Source: Streptomyces sp. NBC_01689
Lineage (GTDB): Bacteria; Actinomycetota; Actinomycetes; Streptomycetales; Streptomycetaceae
Reading direction: 5' to 3'
NCBI RefSeq assembly: GCF_036250675.1
Contig: NZ_CP109592.1
Location: 4,588,001 to 4,652,000, forward strand
Length of the DNA: 64,000 nt
Numbering within the stretch: the stretch's first letter is position 1; each line of letters starts with the position of its first letter. The notes under the pieces were generated by a model. The model made no database searches. It was not told the DNA's origin and saw nothing but the letters and a program-made list of their open reading frames with translations. Position numbers and translations under genes: made by a program. Below are positions 1 through 8,164 of this stretch, one piece after another.

Positions 1-851
1 CAGCCTGCCTCCAGGGCGGCGAGCAGGGACCGCTCGGCGGTCACGGCGACCCGGGTGAACGGGTCGTCGAGCGCTCCGAGCGCGGCGGCGAGGTCCGCGT
101 CGTCCGCGGCGCACTCGATCGCCAGGGCCCCCTGGCCGGGGGCGGGCAAAACGGTGTCGACGGACAGGAAGTCCGTCACGTCCCTCAGCCGCCCCAGGCG
201 GCTGAGGCCGGCGGCGGCCAGCACGACGGCGTCGAGCTTCCCGTCGCGCACGTACCCGATGCGGGTGTCCACGTTCCCCCGGATCGCGACCGTCTCGATC
301 GTCATCCCGTGGTCACGTGCGTACGCGTTCAGCTGGGCCATCCGGCGCGGCGACCCCGTACCGACCCGTGCGCCCTCCGGCAGCCGCGGGAACGTCAGAC
401 CGTCGCGGGCGACGAGCACGTCACGCGCGTCCTCCCGCGCCGGCACGGCGGCCAGGACCAGCCCGTCGGGCTGCGTGGTCGGCAGGTCCTTGAGCGAGTG
501 CACGGCGAAGTCGACCTCGCCGCGCAGCAGCGCCTCGCGCAGCGCGGCGACGAACACACCGGTGCCGCCGATCTGCGCGAGGTCCTCACGGGAGACGTCG
601 CCGTACGTCGTGATCTCCACGAGTTCGACGGGCCGTCCGGTCACCTTGCTCACTGCGTCCGCCACCTGTGCGGACTGGGCCATGGCGAGTTTGCTGCGCC
701 TGGTCCCCAGCCTCAGTGCCCCTTGCTCCGGCTCAGCCCTTCGGGGCGATGCGTCCGGCGTCGGAAGTCCGGCGGTGCCGAGCCCATCGGGCCCGCGCAC
801 GTTCGTACTCTCGCCGCCGGTGCGCCCTTGAGGCTCACGCGGCTCACTCAT
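1..851 (-). CDS. hemC: Hydroxymethylbilane synthase (porphobilinogen deaminase), C-terminus cut by window
   Basis: Polymerises four porphobilinogens into hydroxymethylbilane in cytosolic tetrapyrrole synthesis. About 283 codons are present. After a Ser/Pro/Gly-rich N-terminal tail of about 45 residues the core begins ALRLGTRRSKLAMAQS, followed by HSLKDLP, GTGSPRR and APGQGALAIE, all family hallmarks. The sequence stops at AALEAG plus the first two bases (TG) of the next codon, which should be the dipyrromethane-binding Cys, so the C-terminal domain is outside the window. The ATG (851-849) overlaps the hemA stop as ATGA, implying translational coupling. hemD would be expected next. Identity is secure. 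Confidence 0.95.
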   Translation of the reverse strand, partial: MSEPREPQGRTGGESTNVRGPDGLGTAGLPTPDASPRRAEPEQGALRLGTRRSKLAMAQSAQVADAVSKVTGRPVELVEITTYGDVSREDLAQIGGTGVFVAALREALLRGEVDFAVHSLKDLPTTQPDGLVLAAVPAREDARDVLVARDGLTFPRLPEGARVGTGSPRRMAQLNAYARDHGMTIETVAIRGNVDTRIGYVRDGKLDAVVLAAAGLSRLGRLRDVTDFLSVDTVLPAPGQGALAIECAADDADLAAALGALDDPFTRVAVTAERSLLAALEAG

Positions 852-2617
852 GCTCGCCCTCGGTTCTTGGCGTTCTCGGTGTTGTTCTCGGCCCGCGAGA
901 CGGAGGCGACCGTCTCCGGGTCCAGGTCGAACAGGGTCCGCAGCGCGTCCGCGTACCCGGCGCCGCCGGGTTCGGCGGCCAGTTGCTTGACCCGTACGGT
1001 CGGCGCGTGCAGCAGCTTGTCGACGACACGCCGTACGGTCTGCGTGATCTCGCCCCGCTGCTTGTCGTCGAGGTCCGGCAGCCGTCCGTCGAGCCGCGCG
1101 ATCTCACTCGCGACGAGGTCGGCGGCCATGGTGCGCAGCGCCACGACGGTGGGGGTGATGTGGGCGGCCCGCTGGGCGGCGCTGAAGGCGGCCACCTCGT
1201 CGGCGACGATCCGCCGCACCTGGTCCACGTCGGCGGCCATCGGAGCGTCCGCGGACGCCTCGGCCAGCGACTCGATGTCGACCAGGCGCACGCCGAGCAG
1301 GCGGTGCACGGCCGCGTCGATGTCGCGGGGCATGGCGAGGTCGAGCAGGGCCAGCACGGGCGCGGGCCGGGGCGCCTCGGCGACCGGCTCGGGCCTGCGG
1401 CGCTCGGGGACCCGGCCGACGACCGCCACGGCCGCGGCGAGCGCCGCGATGGCCTCCGTGTCGGCCTCCGGGTCGAGGAGCCCCGCGGCCCGCGGGGCAC
1501 GGGCCGCCGCGTCGCCGTTGTCCACCCAGGCCGCGTGCTGTTCCAGCTCGGCGGCGGCCATGCCGGCCACGGCGGCCTCGCCGAGCACGGAGAACCCGGC
1601 CGTGCCCTGCACGGTGGAGACGTCGAGCGGGCAGCCGTCCTCGGTGCCGACGCTCGTGGGCGCGAGCGGGCCGGTGCCGTCCACGGGCGCGACCGGTGCC
1701 GGACGGGAGGAGTCCGCGTCGGGCGCGGTGCGCGCGGAGCCGACGCCCTGACCGGCGACGGCCCGCCCCGTGCGGCCCGCGACGGCCGCCGCGACCGACT
1801 CGCCCGTCAGGACGAGACCCGTCGCGCCGGTGCAGGAGACGGCGATGTCGGCACGTGTCAGCTCGACCGGCACCGAGTCCATCGGTACCGCGCGGGCCGT
1901 CACGTCCCAGGCGCCGCCCTCGTTCTCTTCGAGGATCTGGACGAGGCGCCGCGCGCGGTCCGGGGTGCGGTTGGCGATGACGATCTCGGCGACCCCGGCG
2001 CGCGCGAGCGTCGCCGCGGCCAGCGAGGACATGGAGCCGGCCCCGATGACGAGGGCGCGCTTGCCCTTGGCCCAGACGTCGACGGGCGCGCCCGAGGACA
2101 GCTGCTCCAGGCCGAAGGTGACCAGGGACTGCCCGGCCCGGTCGATCCCGGTCTCGGAGTGCGCGCGCTTGCCGACCCGCAGCGCCTGCTGGAACAGGTC
2201 GTTCAGGAGGCGGCCCGCGGTGTGCAGCTCCTGCGCGGCCGCCAGGGCGTCCTTGATCTGGCCGAGGATCTGGCCCTCGCCCACGACCATCGAGTCCAGC
2301 CCGCAGGCCACCGAGAAGAGGTGGTGGACGGCCCGGTCCTCGTAGTGCACGTAGAGGTGGGGGGTGAGCTCCTCGAGCCCGACCCCGCTGTGCTGCGCGA
2401 GCAGCGTGGACAGCTCGGCGACGCCCGCGTGGAACTTGTCCACGTCGGCGTACAGCTCGATGCGGTTGCAGGTCGCGAGCACCGCGGCTTCGGCGGCCGG
2501 CTCGGCGGCGACGGTGTCCTGGAGGAGCTTGACCTGCGTGTCCGCGGTCAGCGTGGCCCGTTCGAGGACGCTGACCGGGGCGCTGCGGTGGCTCAGCCCG
2601 ACGACGAGGAGACTCAT
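848..2617 (-). CDS. hemA: Glutamyl-tRNA reductase
   Basis: Reduces glutamyl-tRNA(Glu) to glutamate-1-semialdehyde, the first committed step of C5-pathway heme and cobalamin synthesis; uses NADPH. 589 residues. The N-terminal catalytic domain has the nucleophile Cys50 in LATCNRIELY, then GEGQILGQ (113-120), and the Rossmann domain has VIGAGSMSSLAA (190-201). The C-terminal dimerisation domain ends in ETVASVSRAE. Most homologues are about 430 residues; the excess is a low-complexity Ala/Gly/Pro-rich insertion at roughly residues 285-400, after the nucleotide-binding domain. The start ATG overlaps the rex stop (ATGA, 2617-2614). Confidence 0.97.
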   Translation of the reverse strand: MSLLVVGLSHRSAPVSVLERATLTADTQVKLLQDTVAAEPAAEAAVLATCNRIELYADVDKFHAGVAELSTLLAQHSGVGLEELTPHLYVHYEDRAVHHLFSVACGLDSMVVGEGQILGQIKDALAAAQELHTAGRLLNDLFQQALRVGKRAHSETGIDRAGQSLVTFGLEQLSSGAPVDVWAKGKRALVIGAGSMSSLAAATLARAGVAEIVIANRTPDRARRLVQILEENEGGAWDVTARAVPMDSVPVELTRADIAVSCTGATGLVLTGESVAAAVAGRTGRAVAGQGVGSARTAPDADSSRPAPVAPVDGTGPLAPTSVGTEDGCPLDVSTVQGTAGFSVLGEAAVAGMAAAELEQHAAWVDNGDAAARAPRAAGLLDPEADTEAIAALAAAVAVVGRVPERRRPEPVAEAPRPAPVLALLDLAMPRDIDAAVHRLLGVRLVDIESLAEASADAPMAADVDQVRRIVADEVAAFSAAQRAAHITPTVVALRTMAADLVASEIARLDGRLPDLDDKQRGEITQTVRRVVDKLLHAPTVRVKQLAAEPGGAGYADALRTLFDLDPETVASVSRAENNTENAKNRGRA

Positions 2618-3372
2618 GCCGGCATCACGGCGGGAACGTCCCCGTCGGGTCCTTTGCCGTTGTTCTCCTGGGCGGCCTGGGCGGCGGCACCGGCCTGTGC
2701 CTCGGCCTCCTCGCCGGCCTTGCGCTGCTCGTGGAAGGCGAGGATCTGGAGCTCGATCGAGAGGTCGACCTTGCGCACGTCGACGCCGTCCGGGACGGAC
2801 AGGACGGTCGGCGCGAAGTTCAGGATGGAGGTGACCCCGGCGGCGACCAGCCGGTCGCAGACCTGCTGGGCCACGCCCGGCGGGGTGGTGATGACGCCGA
2901 TGGAGACGCCGTTCTCGTCGATGATCTTCTCCAGGCCGTCGCTGTGCTGCACGGCGATGCCCGCGACCTGCTTTCCGGCCATCTCGGGGTCGGCGTCGAT
3001 CAGCGCGGCGACCCGGAAGCCGCGGGACGCGAACCCTCCGTAGTTGGCCAGCGCGGCGCCGAGGTTTCCGATGCCGACGATCACTACCGGCCAGTCCTGG
3101 GTCAGGCCCAGTTCGCGGGAGATCTGGTAGACGAGATACTCGACGTCGTACCCCACACCGCGCGTCCCGTAGGAGCCCAGGTAGGAGAAGTCCTTGCGCA
3201 GCTTCGCGGAGTTGACCCCCGCCGCGGCCGCGAGCTCCTCCGAGGAGACCGTGGGGACCGAGCGCTCCGACAGTGCGGTGAGGGCTCGGAGGTACAGCGG
3301 AAGACGGGCGACGGTGGCCTCGGGAATTCCTCGGCTGCGGGTCGCCGGTCGGTGAGTTCGGCCAGTTGCCAC
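2614..3372 (-). CDS. rex: Redox-sensing transcriptional repressor Rex
   Basis: Homodimeric repressor that leaves DNA when NADH/NAD+ rises, linking respiration genes to redox state. With the GTG at 3372 it has 252 residues: a winged helix (about 20-70, including NSAKLRKDFSYLGSYG), a Rossmann domain with VGIGNLGAAL (99-108), and the C-terminal swap helix LSIELQILAFHEQRKAGEE. The GTG is preferred over the upstream in-frame ATG (3585) because AGGAG lies a few bases upstream and the known family start is VATGR/MATGR. First gene of the rex-hemA-hemC operon, and likely autoregulated through the operator at 3450-3465. Confidence 0.97.
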   Translation of the reverse strand: MATGRTHRPATRSRGIPEATVARLPLYLRALTALSERSVPTVSSEELAAAAGVNSAKLRKDFSYLGSYGTRGVGYDVEYLVYQISRELGLTQDWPVVIVGIGNLGAALANYGGFASRGFRVAALIDADPEMAGKQVAGIAVQHSDGLEKIIDENGVSIGVITTPPGVAQQVCDRLVAAGVTSILNFAPTVLSVPDGVDVRKVDLSIELQILAFHEQRKAGEEAEAQAGAAAQAAQENNGKGPDGDVPAVMPA

Positions 3373-3449
3373 GGTGCTCCTGCGGGTAGAGCGGGGCTGC
3401 AGGCGGTCACACGTACCTAGACCGCCCCGTCGAATGCAGGCTATGTCTT

Positions 3450-3465
3450 TGTGAACGCGTGCACA
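3450..3465. promoter_or_regulatory. Rex operator (ROP) over the rex-hemA-hemC promoter
   Basis: The 16-mer TGTGAACGCGTGCACA matches the Rex operator type (TGTGAACGCGTTCACA-like) and sits in a larger inverted repeat, 3447-3468, with 7-bp perfect outer arms CTTTGTG/CACAAAG. On the minus strand a -35-like TTGTGC (3466-3461) and a -10-like TAGCCT (3443-3438) are 17 bp apart, so the operator covers the -35 and spacer. Consistent with autorepression. Confidence 0.9.
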
Positions 3466-3492
3466 AAGATGGTGTCCGATTTGCCCGGGCAA

Positions 3493-3508
3493 CGTGACGG
3501 GGGTCACG
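3493..3508. promoter_or_regulatory. Crp-like inverted repeat upstream of rex
   Basis: Perfect 6-bp inverted repeat CGTGAC-GGGG-GTCACG. It fits the Streptomyces Crp motif as I know it, GTG(N6)GNCAC. It lies about 25 bp upstream of the Rex operator, in a plausible activator position. Binding is inferred only. Confidence 0.4.
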
Positions 3509-3692
3509 CATGCCCGGCGCGCGGGTATGGAACCAGCGCGCGGACAGCTTCGTTCCGCACCTGAAGGGGGCAAAGCCGTACACACTCCTCAACGAATCCC
3601 GCCCCCGAGACCAATCGCCGTCGATCCTAGGCGACTTTCCGGACCACCTGGACTGCTCGGTCAGGACGGACTCGGGCCGCGTCCCGGCGTCG

Positions 3693-4028
3693 CTACGAGG
3701 CCAGGGCCTTGCGCAGACGCCCCTCGTCCACCTTCCAGAACGTGTGCTGCGCGCCGTCCACCAGCACAACGGGGATCTGCTCCCAGTACGCGCGGTGCAG
3801 TTCCTCGTCCTGCGTGATGTCCTTCCCCTCCCACGGCACGCCGAGGTCCCCACACACCTTCTCCACCACTTGTTGTGCGTCATCACACAGATGACAGCCG
3901 GGCTTCCTGATGAGGGTGACCGACCGCTCACCCGGAGCCACCGCCTCCGCCTTCTCGGCCTTCTCCGGCCTCCGCACCCGCTCGGCCTTCTCCGTACGGC
4001 GCTCACCGCGCCCGAACATGGGACTCAT
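3693..4028 (-). CDS. Glutaredoxin-family thiol-disulfide protein
   Basis: Thioredoxin-fold protein of 111 residues with a redox CxxC motif (RKPGCHLCDD, Cys45 and Cys48 counted from the ATG at 4028) and the cis-Pro region IPVVLVDG. About 35 N-terminal residues are charged and Lys/Glu/Arg-rich, a tail unusual for a glutaredoxin. An in-frame ATG at 4037 and a longer ORF to 4088 are alternatives; 4028 has GGGAGA about 10 nt upstream. It is directly upstream of rex, and the same order occurs in mycobacteria near hemA. The substrate is unknown. Confidence 0.85.
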   Translation of the reverse strand: MSPMFGRGERRTEKAERVRRPEKAEKAEAVAPGERSVTLIRKPGCHLCDDAQQVVEKVCGDLGVPWEGKDITQDEELHRAYWEQIPVVLVDGAQHTFWKVDEGRLRKALAS

Positions 4029-4225
4029 ACCGGCCATTCTCCCGCCGCGGGCGCCCCATGGGCCCCCCTTCGGCGCGCAAGGCGACAACCGGCCCCGGAC
4101 ACGGGCTCCGACGCGCCGATCGGAAACGCCGCGGACCCCTTCTTTAACGGCTCGGTCGCGGAGAGTTCACAGCCTCGAACCCTCGCGACTCCGGTACCAC
4201 CGAACAAACTGGCTATGCTCACGCC

Positions 4226-5170
4226 ATGGCCGCTCTCGGATGGCTCACTCCCCGTAGGCGCTCCGCCACCGCGCGGAGCGTGTTGGCAGGCGAGGCCTCG
4301 GCGGAGGCAGCGCGCAAATCCTCGCGGGAACTGGAGGAACTGGCCCACGACGCCGAACCGGACGTCCCCGAGCACGAACCGGACTTCCCGGTGCTCGGCG
4401 ACGACAAGGCCGCCGCCTTCTTCGACCTGGACAACACCGTCATGCAGGGCGCCGCGCTCTTCCACTTCGGACGGGGCCTGTACAAGCGGAAGTTCTTCGA
4501 GACCCGCGATCTCGCACGGTTCGCCTGGCAGCAGGCGTGGTTCCGGCTGGCCGGGGTCGAGGACCCCGAACACATGCAGGACGCCCGCGACTCGGCGCTG
4601 TCGATCGTCAAGGGCCACCGGGTCGCCGAGCTGATGTCCATCGGCGAGGAGATCTACGACGAGTACATGGCCGAGCGCATCTGGCCCGGCACGCGCGCCC
4701 TCGCCCAGGCCCACCTGGACGCGGGCCAGAAGGTGTGGCTGGTCACGGCCGCCCCGGTCGAGATCGCGACGGTGATCGCCCGCCGCCTGGGACTGACCGG
4801 CGCGCTGGGCACGGTCGCGGAGTCGGTGGACGGCGTCTACACCGGCCGGCTGGTCGGCGAGCCGCTGCACGGTCCGGCGAAGGCGGAGGCGGTCCGCGCG
4901 CTGGCCACGGCGGAGGGCCTGGACCTCACGCGGTGCGCGGCCTACAGCGACTCGCACAACGACATCCCCATGCTCTCCCTGGTCGGTCACCCCTACGCGA
5001 TCAACCCCGACGCCAAGCTGCGCAGGCACGCGCGTGCCTGCGAATGGCGGCTGCGGGACTACCGCACAGCGCGCAAGGCCGCGAAGGTCGGCATCCCGGC
5101 GGCGGCCGGGGTCGGCGCGGTGGCCGGCGGCACGGCGGCGGCCATCGCCCTCCACCGCCGCCGCCGCTGA
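4226..5170 (+). CDS. HAD-IB family hydrolase (SerB-like phosphatase)
   Basis: 314 residues. HAD motif I is FFDLDNTVM (nucleophile Asp67, acid/base Asp69), motif II is the Thr in LVTAAP, and motif IV is [12 protein letters not shown]. The cap region resembles the phosphoserine-phosphatase-like HAD-IB group. The C-terminus has an Ala/Gly-rich hydrophobic stretch followed by HRRRR, a possible membrane anchor. An N-terminal tail of about 60 acidic residues precedes the HAD core. The actinobacterial homologue beside hemA is often called serB1, but the substrate is not established, so a serine-synthesis role is not assumed. Confidence 0.88.
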   Translation: MAALGWLTPRRRSATARSVLAGEASAEAARKSSRELEELAHDAEPDVPEHEPDFPVLGDDKAAAFFDLDNTVMQGAALFHFGRGLYKRKFFETRDLARFAWQQAWFRLAGVEDPEHMQDARDSALSIVKGHRVAELMSIGEEIYDEYMAERIWPGTRALAQAHLDAGQKVWLVTAAPVEIATVIARRLGLTGALGTVAESVDGVYTGRLVGEPLHGPAKAEAVRALATAEGLDLTRCAAYSDSHNDIPMLSLVGHPYAINPDAKLRRHARACEWRLRDYRTARKAAKVGIPAAAGVGAVAGGTAAAIALHRRRR

Positions 5171-5772
5171 CCCCGCAATCTCCGCTCACTCCCCGAAGAC
5201 ACGCGCCCGCACCGAGGACACCGGGCCCGCGCGGGGCTGATCCGCCGGGCGCGCCCGCCACTCCACCCGCGGGCGCGCCCGACGCTTTTCGCGCCCGACG
5301 CCTCTGAGCGGCGCGGGCAATCGCGGACCCAGCCCCCGCCGACCGGCACCCGGAACGCCCGAGACGGCCGGGGCTCAGCCCCACACCGTCGCCGAGGGGC
5401 CGCGCGCGACCGCGCGCCGGCCCCCGCTCGCCCGCACCCGGGAAGCCCCTCGGCCCCCGGCGCGCCGCCGCACATTCCCGCCGTCCTACCCCCACAACGC
5501 CCCAACCAGTCCCGCCACCCTCACCCGGCCACAACACGCCCCGCTCCGAGCCGAAAACCGACCTGATCCGATCAACAATCGGTCACCGAACGACACTTGA
5601 TCAGGCGTCAATAGGTTACAGAAGCGACGTAATCGATGATTTGAGCAACTGGGTGTAGCACTGCCTGTACGAAGCGTTATTCTCCTCAGACGCAAACCGG
5701 TACCCCTCCGTCGCTACGACGGGTGAATGGTCCCGCACTGAACGTGATGGAAGCTCTGCCTCTGGGAGTCCC
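5171..5772. other. Intergenic region upstream of bldN
   Basis: 602 bp without a convincing gene. 5171-5540 is extremely GC-rich with short inverted repeats; 5560-5720 is clearly more AT-rich and probably carries the bldN promoter and a long leader. I looked for a BldD-type TNAC-N5-GTNA box and found only poor partial matches. Confidence 0.6.
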
Positions 5773-6549
5773 GTGTACTCACACGTCGGGGTTGACGCCT
5801 CGGGCCTGGCTACGCTGCGCGCAACGGTCCTCGACCGCTTGCGCGGCTTCGTCCCCACCGCGTACGCCGTCCCCGCCTTCGCCTTCCCCGCGCCCGTCGG
5901 CCCGTGCTACGCACTGGCCGACGGCAGCGCGGCGGTAGGCAGGCGGGGCCGCTCCGGCTCGGCCGCCACGCCCACCGCACGCCGCCCGGCCGCAGACAGC
6001 GACAGCGCCCGGATGATGGACCTCGTCGAGCGCGCCCAGGCCGGCGAGGCCGATGCCTTCGGGCGGCTCTACGACCAGTACAGCGACACCGTGTACCGCT
6101 ACATCTACTACCGCGTCGGCGGGAAGGCGACCGCGGAAGACCTCACCAGCGAGACGTTCCTGCGCGCCCTCCGGCGCATCGGCACCTTCACCTGGCAGGG
6201 CCGCGACTTCGGCGCCTGGCTGGTGACCATCGCCCGCAACCTGGTCGCCGACCACTTCAAGTCGAGCCGCTTCCGCCTGGAGGTGACCACGGGCGAGATG
6301 CTCGACGCGAACGAGGTCGAGCGCAGCCCCGAGGACTCCGTCCTGGAGTCGCTGTCGAACGCGGCACTGCTCGACGCCGTACGACGTCTCAACCCCCAGC
6401 AGCAGGAATGTGTCACCCTGCGCTTCCTGCAGGGACTCTCGGTCGCCGAGACCGCCCGGGTGATGGGCAAGAACGAGGGCGCCATCAAGACCCTCCAGTA
6501 CCGAGCCGTCCGCACCCTCGCCCGGCTCCTGCCGGACGACGCCCGCTGA
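5773..6549 (+). CDS. bldN: Developmental ECF sigma factor BldN (pro-sigma)
   Basis: RNA polymerase sigma factor needed for aerial mycelium formation; it directs chaplin and rodlin transcription in Streptomyces. 258 residues from a GTG with GGGAG four bases upstream. Sigma region 2 spans about 83-165 (GEADAFGRLYDQYSDTVYRY, DLTSETFLRAL, WLVTIARN) and region 4 about 200-255 (LNPQQQECVTLRFLQGLS, IKTLQYRAVRTL). An N-terminal extension of about 80 residues precedes region 2 and matches the pro-sequence reported for BldN, which is removed proteolytically. The next gene encodes its anti-sigma factor. Confidence 0.95.
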   Translation: MYSHVGVDASGLATLRATVLDRLRGFVPTAYAVPAFAFPAPVGPCYALADGSAAVGRRGRSGSAATPTARRPAADSDSARMMDLVERAQAGEADAFGRLYDQYSDTVYRYIYYRVGGKATAEDLTSETFLRALRRIGTFTWQGRDFGAWLVTIARNLVADHFKSSRFRLEVTTGEMLDANEVERSPEDSVLESLSNAALLDAVRRLNPQQQECVTLRFLQGLSVAETARVMGKNEGAIKTLQYRAVRTLARLLPDDAR

Positions 6550-6653
6550 AACCCGTACCCCGTCCCCCCACCCGCACAGCCGCCTACGGTCCGCGACGCT
6601 CAACTCACCTTCTGTAAAAGTCTGTTGACTTCGTGGTCCGATCATCCGTCGTC

Positions 6654-6682
6654 CGTAACCCAAGTGCCGCGACGCTCGTTGT
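6654..6682 (+). promoter_or_regulatory. Putative sigma-BldN promoter of rsbN
   Basis: CGTAACC (6654-6660) and CGTTG (6677-6681) are 16 bp apart, close to the BldN promoter consensus as I recall it (CGTAAC then CGTTGA). It lies about 130 bp upstream of the rsbN GTG, which would make rsbN a BldN target and close a negative feedback loop. Confidence 0.65.
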
Positions 6683-6812
6683 GCGGGATACAGGCTCCCT
6701 GTGGTCACTCCCCGGCTCCCACCGGTCACCCGATCGTGTGGACACGCCCGGGGCGTGCAACCCTCAGGACCCCCTGGGGAGTCGACCGTCATGACGAGAG
6801 GAGGTGCCGCCA

Positions 6813-8045
6813 GTGATCGCGAACGTATCGGCACACCGGCGGGCGAACGCCTTCGCCCAGGCCCTGGACGAGCAGTCCGACCAGGGCACGGCGGCCGAGC
6901 AGCCCGATGGATCGGCACCGCCCCCGGCTGCTGCGGAACAGACCGAGCAGGGCCTGCTGATGGCCCTCGCCACCGGTCTCGGCGAGCTGCCCAAACCGGA
7001 GCTGGACCCCGAGGTCAAAGTCGTCCAGCGAGCCCAGCTCGTCGCGGCGATGGAGGCCATGCTGCTGCAAGGCACCGCCGCGGAGGGCGATGGCCCGGAC
7101 CGTTCCGTGCCCGGGCAGCGCTCGCACCGGGCACGAGGCGCGCACCGGGCGAGCGGACTGGGGAAGCTACGACCGCGTTCGCGCCTGTCCAAGGGGCTCG
7201 CCGCGGGCGGCCTCACCGTGGGCGTCGCCGCCGGAGCGTTCGGCGGAGTGGCCGCCGCCAGCTCCGACGCCCTGCCCGGAGACTCGCTCTACGGGCTCAA
7301 GCGAGGCATGGAGGACATCAAGCTGGGCCTGGCCCACGGCGACAGCGACCGGGGCGAGCTCTACCTCGACCAGGCCTCGACCCGGCTGAGCGAGGCGCGC
7401 CGCCTGATGGAGCGGGGCCGCTCCGGCAGCCTCGACCACGAATCCCTGGGCGAGGTCAGGCGCGCCCTGTCCGGCATGCAGCACGACGCGACCGAAGGCC
7501 ACCGCCTGCTGCACGAGGCGTACGAACGGGACGGCTCCCTCGGCCCGATCCAGGCCCTCTCCGCGTTCGCCCAGTCCCACCGCCAGGCCTGGGGCGCACT
7601 GCGCGACCGACTGCCCGTCCAGCTCGGCGACGTCAGTCAGCAGGTCTCGTCGGTCTTCGCCGCCATAGACCAGGAGGTCGACCCGCTGCGCTCGCTGCTC
7701 CCGAAGGCCCCCGTGCAGGAGGGCACGGGCCGGCACCGCGGTGCCAGCTCGGACGCCCCCGGCTCGACCGGCACGGACCGTCCGGCACCCAGTGCCAGCA
7801 GCGGCTCCAGCGCCGGCAGCCACAGCAGCACCAGCAAGCCGAAGCCGTCCGCCTCGGGCACCACCGGCGAGGGTCTCCTCGGCGGCAGCACGGGCGGCCT
7901 GCTGGACCCGCCCAAGGACACCACCAGCACCTCCCCGTCGGCGGGCAAGTCCAGCCCGGCCGGTGGCGCCCCCGACGTCACCCTGCCCCCGCTGCTCCCC
8001 GGTCTCCTTCCGGGGCTGGGCATCGACAGCGAGGACAGCCGGTAA
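6813..8045 (+). CDS. rsbN: Membrane anti-sigma factor of BldN
   Basis: Single-pass membrane protein that binds and inhibits BldN. 410 residues from the GTG at 6813, chosen because GAGGAGG ends 8 nt upstream; an in-frame GTG at 6804 lies inside that ribosome-binding site. Residues 1-125 are cytosolic, with a short sigma-binding region and repeated Gln/Ala stretches. 128-150 is one hydrophobic helix (GLTVGVAAGAFGGVAAA). 152-265 is a DUF5667-like extracellular domain (LPGDSLYGLKRGMEDIKL), followed by a Ser/Pro/Gly-rich tail. It sits directly downstream of bldN, with a strong hairpin after the stop. Confidence 0.93.
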   Translation: MIANVSAHRRANAFAQALDEQSDQGTAAEQPDGSAPPPAAAEQTEQGLLMALATGLGELPKPELDPEVKVVQRAQLVAAMEAMLLQGTAAEGDGPDRSVPGQRSHRARGAHRASGLGKLRPRSRLSKGLAAGGLTVGVAAGAFGGVAAASSDALPGDSLYGLKRGMEDIKLGLAHGDSDRGELYLDQASTRLSEARRLMERGRSGSLDHESLGEVRRALSGMQHDATEGHRLLHEAYERDGSLGPIQALSAFAQSHRQAWGALRDRLPVQLGDVSQQVSSVFAAIDQEVDPLRSLLPKAPVQEGTGRHRGASSDAPGSTGTDRPAPSASSGSSAGSHSSTSKPKPSASGTTGEGLLGGSTGGLLDPPKDTTSTSPSAGKSSPAGGAPDVTLPPLLPGLLPGLGIDSEDSR

Positions 8046-8058
8046 CCCCGCGGGCACC

Positions 8059-8103
8059 TACGACGGTGGGGCACCCTTCCTCGAAGGGTGCCCCACCGTC
8101 GTA
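8059..8103. terminator. Bidirectional terminator rsbN / acyltransferase
   Basis: Perfect 21-bp inverted repeat (8059-8079 and 8083-8103) with a 3-nt loop between convergent genes. There is no long U-run on either side. Confidence 0.85.
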
Positions 8104-8164
8104 TCCGCGTATCCGCGTACGTCAGGGGTCGCGGGACCCGGCGGCCCGGGACCGGCGACCGGCG

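Noticed and set aside
5560..5772. BldD operator upstream of bldN
   Set aside because: Only weak partial matches to TNAC-N5-GTNA; not supportable by eye.
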